DNA of 64,000 bases, from the NCBI GenBank assembly GCA_963754265.1, contig CAVWFB010000003.1, positions 260,181 to 324,180 of the forward strand. Reading direction: 5' to 3'. The notes beneath the pieces were generated by a model, which was given only the letters and a program-made list of their open reading frames with translations, ran no database searches and had not been told where the DNA came from. The DNA is from AC-32 sp963754265 (lineage in GTDB: Bacteria > Actinomycetota > Thermoleophilia > Gaiellales > Gaiellaceae). Within the stretch, counting starts at the first letter, position 1. Each line of letters begins with the position of its first letter. Positions 43,047-52,275 of this stretch are shown piece after piece. The translations under genes were made by a program, and so were the position numbers.

Positions 43047-44458
43047 GGCTCGAGACTAACCTCACCGGTGTCGTCGTCGAGCCAGGCGCGACCTACTGCG
43101 ATAGGCCACGATCCGTCTGCCTTTGCGTCCCGTTGGCGCCACCACTTGGCGACCTCGCGCGGCAAGGCCTTCCACAGTGTCTCCCGCTGCTGAACTGCAT
43201 CTAGGAACTCAACGTACAGTTCGCGTTTCGCGCGGTCACCCAGATAGCCGCGGTCAGGATGACTTACGACCTCCACCAGCCCGTGCAGACGTTCGATCCT
43301 CTCGACTTGTTCTTGCCAGAGCGCCGTCGAGTGGTGGCCAAGCAACGTGAAGAGCGTGTGGTCCTGAGGCATGGTGTACGGCAGCTCCACGACGTCGCCG
43401 ATAAAGAACGGCCACAAGCTGCAGCAGCCTCCCGGTACTGGCTCAAAGGGATCAGAGTGAGGCACGGAGCAGTCATAGTCGAAGGGCAGATCGGCAAGCC
43501 ATTCGAAGATGCGATGCGTGGCGGGCGAACGGAAGCCCGAAGCGTCGATTCGGGTCGCCAGTTCACGCGCGATCGGTAGTTGGGCGTCAAACGCGGAGCG
43601 AGAAGCGAACATCGAGCGATCGTGGTAAACGCCGTGGACTCCGAGCTCGAAGCCCCGCTCGAGAAGCTCCCGGAGGATCCCCTCGTCGATCGGATACCAG
43701 CGAGCCACGACGTTGAACGATGAGCGAAAGCCGCGTGCCTGTTCGAGATCGGCGAGCTCGATCGAGAGACGAAGGCCCTCGGCGCTCTCCACGTCATGTG
43801 TGAGGACCAGAGCGGCACGGTACGGCTCGGGCCAGAACCAGTCGAAGCCAAGTTCCTGCTTTCCGCCCGCGAGCAGAAGGCAGCGCGCGTAAAAGCGAAG
43901 CAACTTGTCGAGGCTCTCCTCGAGTGGCCACGCGGGAAAATCTGGAATTCCCTGCCGGCGGACAAGCGCCCTACGAGCCATGAGCTGAACGCGGCGCGGT
44001 ATGAATCTCTTCACGCGGTAGTACAGGCCGAGCTGGTCGCCGCTGAGTCCGCGCTGGGGTGTTCCGGCGCGCCAGTGCTCGGAAACGAGGTTGTCGTACG
44101 CTTCGGCGAAGCTGAACGGAACCGTCACCCTGCGTGACGTCTCGAGGAGCGACGCCTTCGCAATGCTCCCGTCGGGAAGCGTGAACACCTCTACTTGCTG
44201 GCCCACCTCGCCGCCGTCGATGCGCGGGCGCGCGAAGAGCCGCCAGCCCTCGGCCAGGAGCCAAGTAGGCTGGCCTGCGCCGGCCTCGGCGACGATGGGG
44301 AAGACTTCGTGGGGCGACAGCAGCCGCTCTAGCGAATGACGCCCGGGCTGGCCTAAGCCGTTCCGCTCGGGTTGGATGTCGCTAGGCGGCACAAGTAAGT
44401 CCGACGGATACACAAAGACCCGAGCGTGTGTCGCGGGCCGGCTTGACGGTACCAACAC
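43028..44458 (-). CDS. polysaccharide deacetylase family protein
   Basis: 476 aa. A C-terminal NodB-type domain has VLTHDVESAEGL (first metal/catalytic motif), FELGVHGVYHDRS (motif 2, HxxxH-like) and FRSPATHRIFEWL (motif 3). A roughly 200-residue N-terminal region has no recognised domain. No obvious signal peptide. It probably N-deacetylates EPS sugars or their lipid-linked unit. GTG start. It follows lyase gene B by 99 bp on the same strand. Confidence 0.87.
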   Translation of the reverse strand: MLVPSSRPATHARVFVYPSDLLVPPSDIQPERNGLGQPGRHSLERLLSPHEVFPIVAEAGAGQPTWLLAEGWRLFARPRIDGGEVGQQVEVFTLPDGSIAKASLLETSRRVTVPFSFAEAYDNLVSEHWRAGTPQRGLSGDQLGLYYRVKRFIPRRVQLMARRALVRRQGIPDFPAWPLEESLDKLLRFYARCLLLAGGKQELGFDWFWPEPYRAALVLTHDVESAEGLRLSIELADLEQARGFRSSFNVVARWYPIDEGILRELLERGFELGVHGVYHDRSMFASRSAFDAQLPIARELATRIDASGFRSPATHRIFEWLADLPFDYDCSVPHSDPFEPVPGGCCSLWPFFIGDVVELPYTMPQDHTLFTLLGHHSTALWQEQVERIERLHGLVEVVSHPDRGYLGDRAKRELYVEFLDAVQQRETLWKALPREVAKWWRQRDAKADGSWPIAVGRAWLDDDTGEVSLEPQAAYR

Positions 44459-44557
44459 AGTACTTAAGGCGATTCGGTCGGAGCTTCCGGTGGGGTTGAT
44501 GGTCGCGGTAAGCGACGCGACGGTGACGGAGGTCGGGCAGTCTCGGGCCGAGTGGGA

Positions 44558-46291
44558 TTAGGGCAGCAGCGCCGCCGCAGCCGCAGCGAAGGAGGTCGTG
44601 CGCACGAAGCCGTCCTGCCAGACGGTGAGCGGGAAGTCGGCCCGGCCACGGTAGGCGCCGATCTTGTCCGAGGTCACGCTCCCGGCAATTGCTTCGGGCC
44701 CCTCCTCGGCGGTCCACTGGACGGTCGGGTAGCCACGCAGGGAGACGGTCTTGACCCAGCTACCGCCTCCTTGCAGGCGGTGCCAGACCTCGATCGTCCC
44801 GGAGGAATCGGTCGCCCAGCGCACGTGCACGATCAGCTCGTGCCAGACCCCGAGTGCGAGCGGCGCCGGCACCGCGCTCATGGGCGCGACGTTTCCACTC
44901 CCGCCGCTGGAGTAGGCGCAGCCGGGGGTGCTGGTGGAGACGCTCTTGCAGAGCCCGGACTGCATCACCAGGGCGACGTGGTCGGCGTGCGCGGCCAGCA
45001 TCACCGGCGCCCCCCAGATGTTCTCGAAGTTGAGCTGTGCGAGCGAGAGGCCCCAGCCGACCGGTGAGGGCTCGCGCCAGTCGTCTGGGAAGCGAACCAT
45101 CAGCCCGTAGTAGTCGTCGCTTCCGAGGTCGATCAGGCGCTTGTGGAGGGTCTCGCAGGCGGTGTAGGCGTTTGCCGCCGCCGGAAGATCGAAGCGCGCC
45201 GCGTGCCGTCCCTGCCCGACGATCTCCGATTGGACGGTGACCGTCCCGCGGACCGAGGAGCCGCTCGAGGGAACGCCGGTGTTGGCGCACTGCGCACCCC
45301 AGCTCCACTGCGAGATGTTGCCGGTCTCGAAGTCGCCTGTGAACACGACCTTGCCCGCTGGCGGCGGAGGAGCGGGAGGCGGGGGAGGTGGCGGCGATGC
45401 CGGCGGTGGAGGAGGTGGCGGGAGTGCGGGAGGTGGAGGAGGTAGCGGGGGTGCGGGAGGTGGAGGAGGTGGCGGGAGTGGCGGGGGCGGTGGAGGAGGA
45501 GGTGGCGGGGGCGGCGAGGCCGAGCCGACCGTTCGTAGCGCTACGAGTTGGCCGATCGCGCTGCTACTCGAGCCTCCCGAGGCCGTAGCAATCTTGTTTC
45601 CGGTGGGGCCCGCACCGCCCTGAATGTAGGCGGCGCCCTCGACGGTGACAGCCGAGGACCACCTCCTTGAGTGCAGCTCGAACTCCTCGGTCATCCCCGT
45701 CGGAGGACTGACGGTCCTGCCACCGGTCAGCCCGAAGAAGCCCACCACGATGTCGTCCCGGGCAGTTGTCGTGACCGAGGGCGCACTGACCGATCTACTC
45801 GCGGGGGTGAACGCCCCGCTGTGCGAGTCGACGGGCGACGATCGATCGAGGCCCTTGAAAGCGACGACGCTGCCGGTTGCCGAGGCGGGAGCGGCGAGCG
45901 ACCACGTGTAGTTCGTCGGCTCCGTTGACCCTGCGACCTTGTAGTAGAGCGCCTGAGTGAGTGAGCCATGGCGCGGCGCGCTGCTGTCTCGCCTGATCAG
46001 GATCCAGCCGCTCGGAGCGCTGATCGACGCCTCAGCCGGCAGACGTGCGTCGACGGAGGCGATCAGCACATCCCCCGGGACGACACCGGCCGGACGTGGG
46101 ACGCTGAGCGTCGATCCAAAGGTGGTGGCCGTGGCGATGGCTCCGCCGGAGGGAAGGGCACTCAAGGCCCGCCCCGACCCGGTGGTGAGCACGCCGATCA
46201 CCACCGAGAGCGCGAGCACCATCAGGTAGTCAAGGAACCGACCGTCCCTCTTCACGCCTTGCGACACGCGAGCGACCTGCGGAAGCTTCAT
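44558..46291 (-). CDS. exported polysaccharide lyase-like protein with beta-sandwich N-domain (cassette B)
   Basis: 577 aa from ATG 46291 (GTG 46327 also possible). Signal/anchor helix (LDYLMVLALSVVIGVLTTG), then an about 200-residue beta-rich domain (PAGVVPGDVLIASVDARLPA, APSGWILIRRDSS, VVAFKGLDRSSPVDSHSGAF), a proline-rich linker of about 60 residues, then the same lyase-like module as genes A and C. The module DNA 44592-45382 is part of a three-copy repeat. The extreme C-terminus differs (SFAAAAAALLP). Likely an extracellular EPS-binding and -cleaving enzyme. Confidence 0.85.
   Translation of the reverse strand: MKLPQVARVSQGVKRDGRFLDYLMVLALSVVIGVLTTGSGRALSALPSGGAIATATTFGSTLSVPRPAGVVPGDVLIASVDARLPAEASISAPSGWILIRRDSSAPRHGSLTQALYYKVAGSTEPTNYTWSLAAPASATGSVVAFKGLDRSSPVDSHSGAFTPASRSVSAPSVTTTARDDIVVGFFGLTGGRTVSPPTGMTEEFELHSRRWSSAVTVEGAAYIQGGAGPTGNKIATASGGSSSSAIGQLVALRTVGSASPPPPPPPPPPPPLPPPPPPPAPPLPPPPPALPPPPPPPASPPPPPPPAPPPPAGKVVFTGDFETGNISQWSWGAQCANTGVPSSGSSVRGTVTVQSEIVGQGRHAARFDLPAAANAYTACETLHKRLIDLGSDDYYGLMVRFPDDWREPSPVGWGLSLAQLNFENIWGAPVMLAAHADHVALVMQSGLCKSVSTSTPGCAYSSGGSGNVAPMSAVPAPLALGVWHELIVHVRWATDSSGTIEVWHRLQGGGSWVKTVSLRGYPTVQWTAEEGPEAIAGSVTSDKIGAYRGRADFPLTVWQDGFVRTTSFAAAAAALLP
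44592..45382. repeat. lyase-cassette repeat, copy B
   Basis: 755 bp (44592-45346) match copies A and C; a further 36 bp (45347-45382), coding the start of the proline linker, match only copy C (52240-52275). At the other end copy B lacks the last 33 bp shared by A and C. Confidence 0.92.
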
Positions 46292-46645
46292 CTTCCCCCG
46301 TCGTCTGGCTCCGACTGGGCGCGCCACGCCGTTTCGCGACTGGACGTGAACTACCGGGCCCTGCGACCTGGGCGAACTCGCGAGCCCGAACTCTGGAGAC
46401 GTAGCGCGTCGGGTTGTGGGCTGGGCTTAGCGCGGGTTTTTACCGCATCGCCCGGATCCCTGCAAATCGGGCCTCAGACGAAAGTCCGGACGTTCGGCGA
46501 CGTAAAGGGAGACGTAAGCGGCCGTCGAGCCGACCAAGGCGATCTCTGCGGCTGGCATTAGCGTGCAGTGATCGCTGTTGAGTCCGGCGGTAGGGCGTGA
46601 GAGACTCTAGACCGCCGACAACAGCGGCGAGGGGAGGGGAGATCG
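46292..46645. other. divergent intergenic region upstream of lyase B and the DMFase-like gene
   Basis: 354 bp between divergent genes, probably holding both promoters. A GACGTAA motif occurs twice (46498 to 46515 region), and GAGACGTAAAGG also lies in the divergent region before lyase A (about 41471). No clear -10/-35 pair and no stable hairpin seen. Confidence 0.35.
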
Positions 46646-48118
46646 ATGCGGCACCTGATGACCGCGAGGAGCCTTGCGCTCCTCGTCGTATTCGCGAGTG
46701 TTGGCAGCGCCGCGGTCGTGCGCGGACATGACGGGATGACCGCAGTCAGGGCGCTACCTCACGCCGCGAACCCTGTCCAGAAAGAAAATCGCCGAGCCGG
46801 CTCGCGCTCATGGTCGCTGGACGAGACGGCCAAGCCCCACAAGAGAATCGAGGGCTTCGCCAGCGAGGTGAGCGTGCTTCCGGGCCAGACGGTCCACTTG
46901 CACATCAGTACCGCACCGGCCGCCCGCTATCGGATCGAGCTCTATCGGCTGGGCTGGTACCGCGGCGCTGGCGCGCGCTTTCTGGCCTGCATCCCTGCTG
47001 ACTGCCATCGCGACCAGCAAGGCAAAGCCCGTCGTTACCCCCGAACCGCTCCCAGTACCGGATTCGCTCGAGCGACATGGCCGGTCACGAATACGTTCCG
47101 CTTGCCGCGAAACACGGTCAGCGGCTACGTGCTGGCCAGGCTCGTGCTCACGAGGGGCCGTGCTCGAGGCGAGGTCACCTACGTCCCATTGATCGTGCGC
47201 GCGCTGCCTTCCCGGCGCTCAAGGATCCTCGTACAGGCTTCCGTCAATACCTGGCAGGCCTACAACAATTGGGGCGGGAAGAGCCTTTATGCGTTTAACA
47301 GCACGAACAACGTTCCCGCAAATCATGTCTCATTTAGCCGTCCCACCGGTGCTCCACTCCAGTGGGAGATGGGACTCCTCCGCTTTCTCGAGCGGGAGGG
47401 CTACGACGTGTCTTATACCACCGACGTCGACACCGATCGTAACCCCGGCGAGCTTCGGCGCCATCGTCTGGTCATCTCCTCGGGCTATGACGAATACTGG
47501 AGCAAACGGATGCGGGACGCCTTCGAGGCAGCCCGAGCCAGCGGCACGAACGTCGCCTTCCTCGGGGCCAATATCGGCGACTGGCAGATCCGCTACGAGA
47601 ACAATCGCCGGACGATCGTCGAGTACCGCGACGCGAGGAAGGACCCTGTTCGCGACCCGGCCCGAAAGACGGTTCACTTCGGGGACCTCGTTCCGCCACG
47701 GCCACAGTGCGAGCTCATGGGGACCGGATACGAAGCCACGCGTGGAGTAAACGATTCCCCGCGCTCGTATGTCGTGAACCCAGCCGCGCTCCAGGATGCC
47801 TGGTTCCGGGGGACTGGCTTCACCGGGACGAGTGAGTTGCTCGATTCGGTTGGCTACCACTGGGACTCGATCAAGCCAGGCTGCGCCCTTCCCCCGTTGA
47901 CCGTGCTCTTCCGCTATCAGGGCACCACCTCCAACGGAACGCCCACGAGTGCCGAGGTCGTGCGCTATGCCGCTCGCTCGGGAGCTCGTGTCTTCAGCGT
48001 GGGCTCGCTCCAGTTCGTCTGGGGGCTTGACAACTACTACGGGCACGACGTGCCACGCGATGCCCGCCTCGTGCGCTTCATGCGAAATGCGCTCAACGAC
48101 CTAGCTTCGAAGCACTGA
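46646..48118 (+). CDS. exported N,N-dimethylformamidase-like large-subunit protein
   Basis: 490 aa with a signal peptide (SLALLVVFASVGSAAVV) and the DMFase-beta-like fold: LPGQTVHLHISTAPAARYRI, LYRLGWYRGAGAR, ASVNTWQAYNNWGGKSLYAF, DVSYTTDVDTDRNPGELRRH, SGYDEYWSKRMRDAFE, SVGSLQFVWGLDNYYGHDV. Such proteins recur in actinobacterial surface-polymer loci; the true substrate is unknown and an amidase role is only by homology. ATG 46646 has GGGGAGGGGAG upstream. A decayed fragment of a relative lies at 57367-57473. Confidence 0.85.
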   Translation: MRHLMTARSLALLVVFASVGSAAVVRGHDGMTAVRALPHAANPVQKENRRAGSRSWSLDETAKPHKRIEGFASEVSVLPGQTVHLHISTAPAARYRIELYRLGWYRGAGARFLACIPADCHRDQQGKARRYPRTAPSTGFARATWPVTNTFRLPRNTVSGYVLARLVLTRGRARGEVTYVPLIVRALPSRRSRILVQASVNTWQAYNNWGGKSLYAFNSTNNVPANHVSFSRPTGAPLQWEMGLLRFLEREGYDVSYTTDVDTDRNPGELRRHRLVISSGYDEYWSKRMRDAFEAARASGTNVAFLGANIGDWQIRYENNRRTIVEYRDARKDPVRDPARKTVHFGDLVPPRPQCELMGTGYEATRGVNDSPRSYVVNPAALQDAWFRGTGFTGTSELLDSVGYHWDSIKPGCALPPLTVLFRYQGTTSNGTPTSAEVVRYAARSGARVFSVGSLQFVWGLDNYYGHDVPRDARLVRFMRNALNDLASKH

Positions 48119-48532
48119 ACGACAGTCGCGGAGTCCAGCGGTGGCTCCCCAGGACCCGGCCCGCGCGCAGCCCAGGCTCGGTCGGCCGCGCCGCCGTCTT
48201 CGGCGGCAGAGAATCGAGTTCGCTGACGGCTCACTGGCGCGCAATGGCGCGCCACTGCGCTCCCTGGGTGCCCCAGAGGTCTTTCTGCGAGCGCCGGCGA
48301 CAGAGCAAAGCGGCGATCCTGGCTGAGTTCCGAACCAGGCCCGACACGTTCGCTGAGTGAACTTCCGATGATGGACGCGTGGCAGCCTCTACAGACTCGA
48401 GTACGTTTAAGCCAAAGCCTTTTGAAGGAGGCTCCATCTCTTGGCGAGCGCCACAACGGTTGCGCCAACCGCTTCGCTACAACCTCTGCAAATAGACGAC
48501 TCTGTCGCAGCCGCGAGAGCCGGTGGCCATGG
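48119..48532. other. gene-free stretch with GC-rich hairpin
   Basis: 414 bp between convergent genes. Contains a perfect 7-bp stem GCCGCCG-TCTT-CGGCGGC (48190-48207) about 70 bp after the DMFase-like stop, a possible terminator without a U-tract, and a GGCGCGCC palindrome near 48250. No ORF with coding character. Confidence 0.45.
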
Positions 48533-49873
48533 TCACCGCTCGGCGATGCGCCGCAGTTCGCCGCTGTTCGCCGCGAGGTAGTAGAGCGCCCCGTCCGGGC
48601 CGACCCGAAATCGAACCGGGCCTCCGGCGGACTCGGCAAGGCGCGTTTGGGGCGGGTGTCTCGTAACGTCCAGGGGAATGAGGGTGAGACTGCCCTCACC
48701 CCAGTCGGCGAAGACGAAGTCGTGCTGGAGATCGCGCGGTAGCTCTGTGGCATTCAGGAGCGGATCCCCGGCGACGATCGCGACTCCGGGCGGGTGCTCG
48801 AGCGCCACCCAGGGGATGTTCGGCGCCTGCGGGTGCCCGCGATAGTAGTCGCCGCAGCGCTCCGTATCGCGGTACTCGGGGGTGCGTACGTCGCCCTCAT
48901 AGCACGGCCAGCCGGAGTCGCTGCCGCGTGTGACCCGAAAGAGCGACTCCCTCGAGTGCCAACCGACATTGCCGACGGCGAGCGTCGTCGGCCGCCCGGG
49001 AAGCAGGGCCATACGGAACGGGTTCCGAAAGCCAGTCGCCCAAACTTTCGAACGGTTGTGGTCGGGATCGCCGTCCCAAAAGGGATTGCTTGGCAGGCCG
49101 CGACCGTCCCGATCGACGTGGAGGACCTTCCCGGCGAGGCTGTCCCGGTTTTGCGCCAGGAAGGCGGAATCCTCGACGTGCTCCTCGCCGCCGCCACCGC
49201 CGTAGCCCGTCGAAACGAACAGCGTCCCATCCGGTGCGAAGACCAAGTCGGCGCCGTCAACGTCGAGGGGTGAGGGCAGACAGTCCGCCGAAAGCGGTTG
49301 CTCCACGCAGGGCCTGGTGTCGTCGCCGCCGATGATTACGCGCTCGCTCAAGGCAATGGCGCGGCCGTCGACGACGCGAAAGCGGCTGACTCGGACCACG
49401 CTAGGGCCGGCCGGCTTCTCGCCGGCCAGCTTGGCCGTATAGGCGACGTAGGCGAACGGGCGGGTGGCGAAATCAGGGTCGAGCTTGAAGCTCAGGATCC
49501 CCCTGAAAAACGCGGTCGAAACGTGGGACCTGATGTCGAGAAACGGCTGCGGCTCCGGCAGACCGCCGCTCGCGACTGATCGGATCACGCCGCTCTTCTC
49601 GGCGATCAGGATCCGGTGGCCGGGAAGAACGTCGAAGTCGGTCGGGTACTGGAAGCCCCGCGCAACCGTCGTCACCTCCAGATTCGACGGGAGCCCTGCC
49701 AATGACGCGCGCTGCCCCTCGTAGCGCACGATCTCGTTTGCGAGGGCCGACTGGGAGCCGAGAAGGTGGCAGTTGAGGAAGAGCTTGCACGCACCCGCGG
49801 CCCCAGCCCCGGCGACGAAGACGAGGACGAGAGCTGCCAACACGACCAACTGCCACAGCGGTCTCCTGTCCAT
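48533..49873 (-). CDS. exported PQQ-dependent sugar dehydrogenase-like protein
   Basis: 446 aa from ATG 49873: membrane-anchor or signal helix (LWQLVVLAALVLVFVAGAGA), then a six-bladed propeller of the GSDH family: FQYPTDFDVLPGHRILIAEK, LVFAPDGTLFVSTGYGGGGG, GKVLHVDRDGRGLPSNPF, KVWATGFRNPFRMALLPG, GNVGWHSRESLFRV. The catalytic propeller layout fits aldose sugar dehydrogenases that use PQQ; no PQQ synthesis genes are in view. It may oxidise sugars at the cell surface. Confidence 0.88.
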   Translation of the reverse strand: MDRRPLWQLVVLAALVLVFVAGAGAAGACKLFLNCHLLGSQSALANEIVRYEGQRASLAGLPSNLEVTTVARGFQYPTDFDVLPGHRILIAEKSGVIRSVASGGLPEPQPFLDIRSHVSTAFFRGILSFKLDPDFATRPFAYVAYTAKLAGEKPAGPSVVRVSRFRVVDGRAIALSERVIIGGDDTRPCVEQPLSADCLPSPLDVDGADLVFAPDGTLFVSTGYGGGGGEEHVEDSAFLAQNRDSLAGKVLHVDRDGRGLPSNPFWDGDPDHNRSKVWATGFRNPFRMALLPGRPTTLAVGNVGWHSRESLFRVTRGSDSGWPCYEGDVRTPEYRDTERCGDYYRGHPQAPNIPWVALEHPPGVAIVAGDPLLNATELPRDLQHDFVFADWGEGSLTLIPLDVTRHPPQTRLAESAGGPVRFRVGPDGALYYLAANSGELRRIAER

Positions 49874-49973
49874 TTCAGTTCTCCGTTGCCCCACGACAAA
49901 TCTCCAAGAATGTGAGTCTCACGTTGTAGGTCGGGAAGTCTGCATGCGCGCTCCCCGTCACGTCGGACGTAAT

Positions 49974-50014
49974 GGGGATGACTGGGATCGAACCGGTGAC
50001 CTCCCGCGTCTGAA
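49974..50014 (-). other. tRNA 3'-half remnant (possible attachment site)
   Basis: Read on the minus strand, 41 nt have the layout of a tRNA from anticodon loop to acceptor: loop TTCAGAC (anticodon position CAG), 3' anticodon stem GCGGG, variable AGGTC, T-arm ACCGG-TTCGATC-CCAGT (4 of 5 pairs), acceptor strand CATCCCC. The 5' half is missing: the base run next to the loop does not pair. Such truncated tRNA ends are usual traces of integrase sites. It lies 110 bp before lyase gene D. Confidence 0.5.
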
Positions 50015-50124
50015 GTAACGGCGACAGCCGCCAGATCGCAACGGCGACAGCAGAGATCGCGCCAGATCAGCTCAAGGATGCGGTTTCGCAGGAGTTACAG
50101 GGATGATTTCGAGGTCTTTTTGCG

Positions 50125-51279
50125 ATGGCTCCGAAACACAGGCAGAGTGTGAACGTCCGCCGCGTCTGCCTTGTAGCCCCTCTCCTCCTCGCGACTGCAG
50201 TCATCACAGCCGCTGTGTCGTCTGGTGGTCCACTGGCTTCGCTCAGCAAGGCGTCCGGCCGGCGGGCAAGCCCGAACCTCACACTCTCGTTTGACGCGAA
50301 CCCGCCCTACTCTGAGTTCCGTTGGATTCATCCTGGCTTCAAATGCGTCAACGGAGTTGTCTCTGGCATCAGTAAGCCGTATTCGGCAGCGTTCGTGCGT
50401 GACGCACGCAAGCAGAATGTCCGGCACGGGAAGTACTCGGCCAAGGTTGTCCTAAGGCCGGGCGATCACGCCTCGTACACCTGTCGGGCCGAGGCCGTTG
50501 AGGTCGTCAAGCCAGTCAACGAGGGAGAGGGCTCTGAGTCGTGGTGGGGATGGTCCTGGAAGATCCCGCTTGGATGGCGCGGCACCGCATGGCGTGGTAA
50601 TGCCCGGTGGGGAATGCTGTTCGAATTCACGGTAAACGCCGACCTCTGGCCTTCATACGGCATGCTCAACTTCGACGCTGCGACCCGGGACAGCCTGAGG
50701 CTCGGCCTGCACACCGGCCTGACGCCTAATCCCGGCTCGGGCTCCTACAACTCCGCCTACGAGAAGTTGGTGACCCTTCTGGGGCCAGGCGCGCCGCAGC
50801 CGATGGTCTACGGCAAGTGGCTCGACTTCTACATGCACGTCGTCTGGCGGAGCCATCAGAACGGGATTCTCCAGATCTGGTACCGCGCCGCCGGCAAGAG
50901 GTTCACCAAGCTGTATTCGAACATCCCAAGGGATGGGGCACTCATCCAGGCGCCGCCGCACCCAACGCTGCTCTACAACACCGTGAATGGCGTCCCTGGA
51001 GCGAACGGAAAGGGAGGCCTCGAGCTGGCAGGAGGCTTCTACCGGCCGAATACCCCCTGGACAAACACATACTGGTGGGACGGCCTCCGGCGGAGGCAGA
51101 GCAAGGCAGCGATCCTGGCCGAGTTTCCAAACCCGCCCCCGCGCCGACTTCATCCACGGCACAGCAGACGACCGGATCGACGCAGTTGTCGATGCGGGCG
51201 CCCTATCGGGACAAAAATCGACATAAGGCCTGGGCAGAAGCGAGACGGAGACCCGGTGCTAGTTGTCGAAACACGCTAA
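50125..51279 (+). CDS. exported polysaccharide lyase-like protein (gene D)
   Basis: 384 aa. Signal peptide (CLVAPLLLATAVITAAVSSG), then a jelly-roll lyase-like domain of the heparin-lyase-I-like family: SEFRWIHPGFKCVNGVVSGI, GKYSAKVVLRPGDHASYTC, SWWGWSWKIPLGWRG, KWLDFYMHVVWRSHQNGIL, LELAGGFYRPNTPWTNTYWW. 50130-51191 is repeated at 56187-57248. Against gene E, a CGA at 51169-51171 replaces the stop TGA, so the frame runs 51 nt-codons-worth past the homologous end into unrelated residues. ATG 50125 lies just outside the repeat; GTG 50149 is the start usable in both copies. Confidence 0.82.
   Translation: MAPKHRQSVNVRRVCLVAPLLLATAVITAAVSSGGPLASLSKASGRRASPNLTLSFDANPPYSEFRWIHPGFKCVNGVVSGISKPYSAAFVRDARKQNVRHGKYSAKVVLRPGDHASYTCRAEAVEVVKPVNEGEGSESWWGWSWKIPLGWRGTAWRGNARWGMLFEFTVNADLWPSYGMLNFDAATRDSLRLGLHTGLTPNPGSGSYNSAYEKLVTLLGPGAPQPMVYGKWLDFYMHVVWRSHQNGILQIWYRAAGKRFTKLYSNIPRDGALIQAPPHPTLLYNTVNGVPGANGKGGLELAGGFYRPNTPWTNTYWWDGLRRRQSKAAILAEFPNPPPRRLHPRHSRRPDRRSCRCGRPIGTKIDIRPGQKRDGDPVLVVETR
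50130..51191. repeat. lyase gene repeat, copy D
   Basis: 1,062 bp in direct orientation with 56187-57248, with only one difference found by eye (C 51169 versus T 57226). The 5' edge falls 5 bp after the ATG of gene D; weaker similarity (AGGTCTTT...) continues about 20 bp further upstream. Confidence 0.92.
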
Positions 51280-51451
51280 ATCCCGAGGCTCGTCGCCCCG
51301 TGGATTGAAGACACCGCTGCCGTGACCGTGGGTGTTCGAGGGAGCCGGGAGTCAAGTCGTCAATCATTGGGGCGACGTCTTCCGGAAGAGTTGCGGCGAG
51401 GCCCGCGCGTGTGTGGGTCTTAAGTCTCGAGAGCTCGTAAATCTCGAGAGC

Positions 51452-52275
51452 TCCTACGACAACGCCGCGACAGCCGAGGCAAACGAGGTCGTGCGCACGA
51501 AGCCGTCCTGCCAGACGGTGAGCGGGAAGTCGGCCCGGCCACGGTAGGCGCCGATCTTGTCCGAGGTCACGCTCCCGGCAATTGCTTCGGGCCCCTCCTC
51601 GGCGGTCCACTGGACGGTCGGGTAGCCACGCAGGGAGACGGTCTTGACCCAGCTACCGCCTCCTTGCAGGCGGTGCCAGACCTCGATCGTCCCGGAGGAA
51701 TCGGTCGCCCAGCGCACGTGCACGATCAGCTCGTGCCAGACCCCGAGTGCGAGCGGCGCCGGCACCGCGCTCATGGGCGCGACGTTTCCACTCCCGCCGC
51801 TGGAGTAGGCGCAGCCGGGGGTGCTGGTGGAGACGCTCTTGCAGAGCCCGGACTGCATCACCAGGGCGACGTGGTCGGCGTGCGCGGCCAGCATCACCGG
51901 CGCCCCCCAGATGTTCTCGAAGTTGAGCTGTGCGAGCGAGAGGCCCCAGCCGACCGGTGAGGGCTCGCGCCAGTCGTCTGGGAAGCGAACCATCAGCCCG
52001 TAGTAGTCGTCGCTTCCGAGGTCGATCAGGCGCTTGTGGAGGGTCTCGCAGGCGGTGTAGGCGTTTGCCGCCGCCGGAAGATCGAAGCGCGCCGCGTGCC
52101 GTCCCTGCCCGACGATCTCCGATTGGACGGTGACCGTCCCGCGGACCGAGGAGCCGCTCGAGGGAACGCCGGTGTTGGCGCACTGCGCACCCCAGCTCCA
52201 CTGCGAGATGTTGCCGGTCTCGAAGTCGCCTGTGAACACGACCTTGCCCGCTGGCGGCGGAGGAGCGGGAGGCGG
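51452..52275. repeat. lyase-cassette repeat, copy C
   Basis: Shares 788 bp with copy A (51452-52239) and 791 bp with copy B (51485-52275), so it combines the A-type 3' end and the B-type linker start. Its edge at 51452 touches an 11-bp direct repeat CTCGAGAGCTC (51426-51436 and 51443-51453). Confidence 0.92.

Noticed and set aside
45360..45520. GGTGGAGG-type tandem repeats as a minisatellite or CRISPR-like array
   Set aside because: They are proline codons of the linker in lyase gene B read on the other strand; units are irregular and there are no spacers.
46440..46520. Possible riboswitch before the DMFase-like gene
   Set aside because: No known aptamer core or terminator/anti-terminator pair could be recognised.
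48190..48207. Rho-independent terminator
   Set aside because: Perfect GC stem but no following T-run on either strand; noted only as a hairpin in the gene-free stretch.
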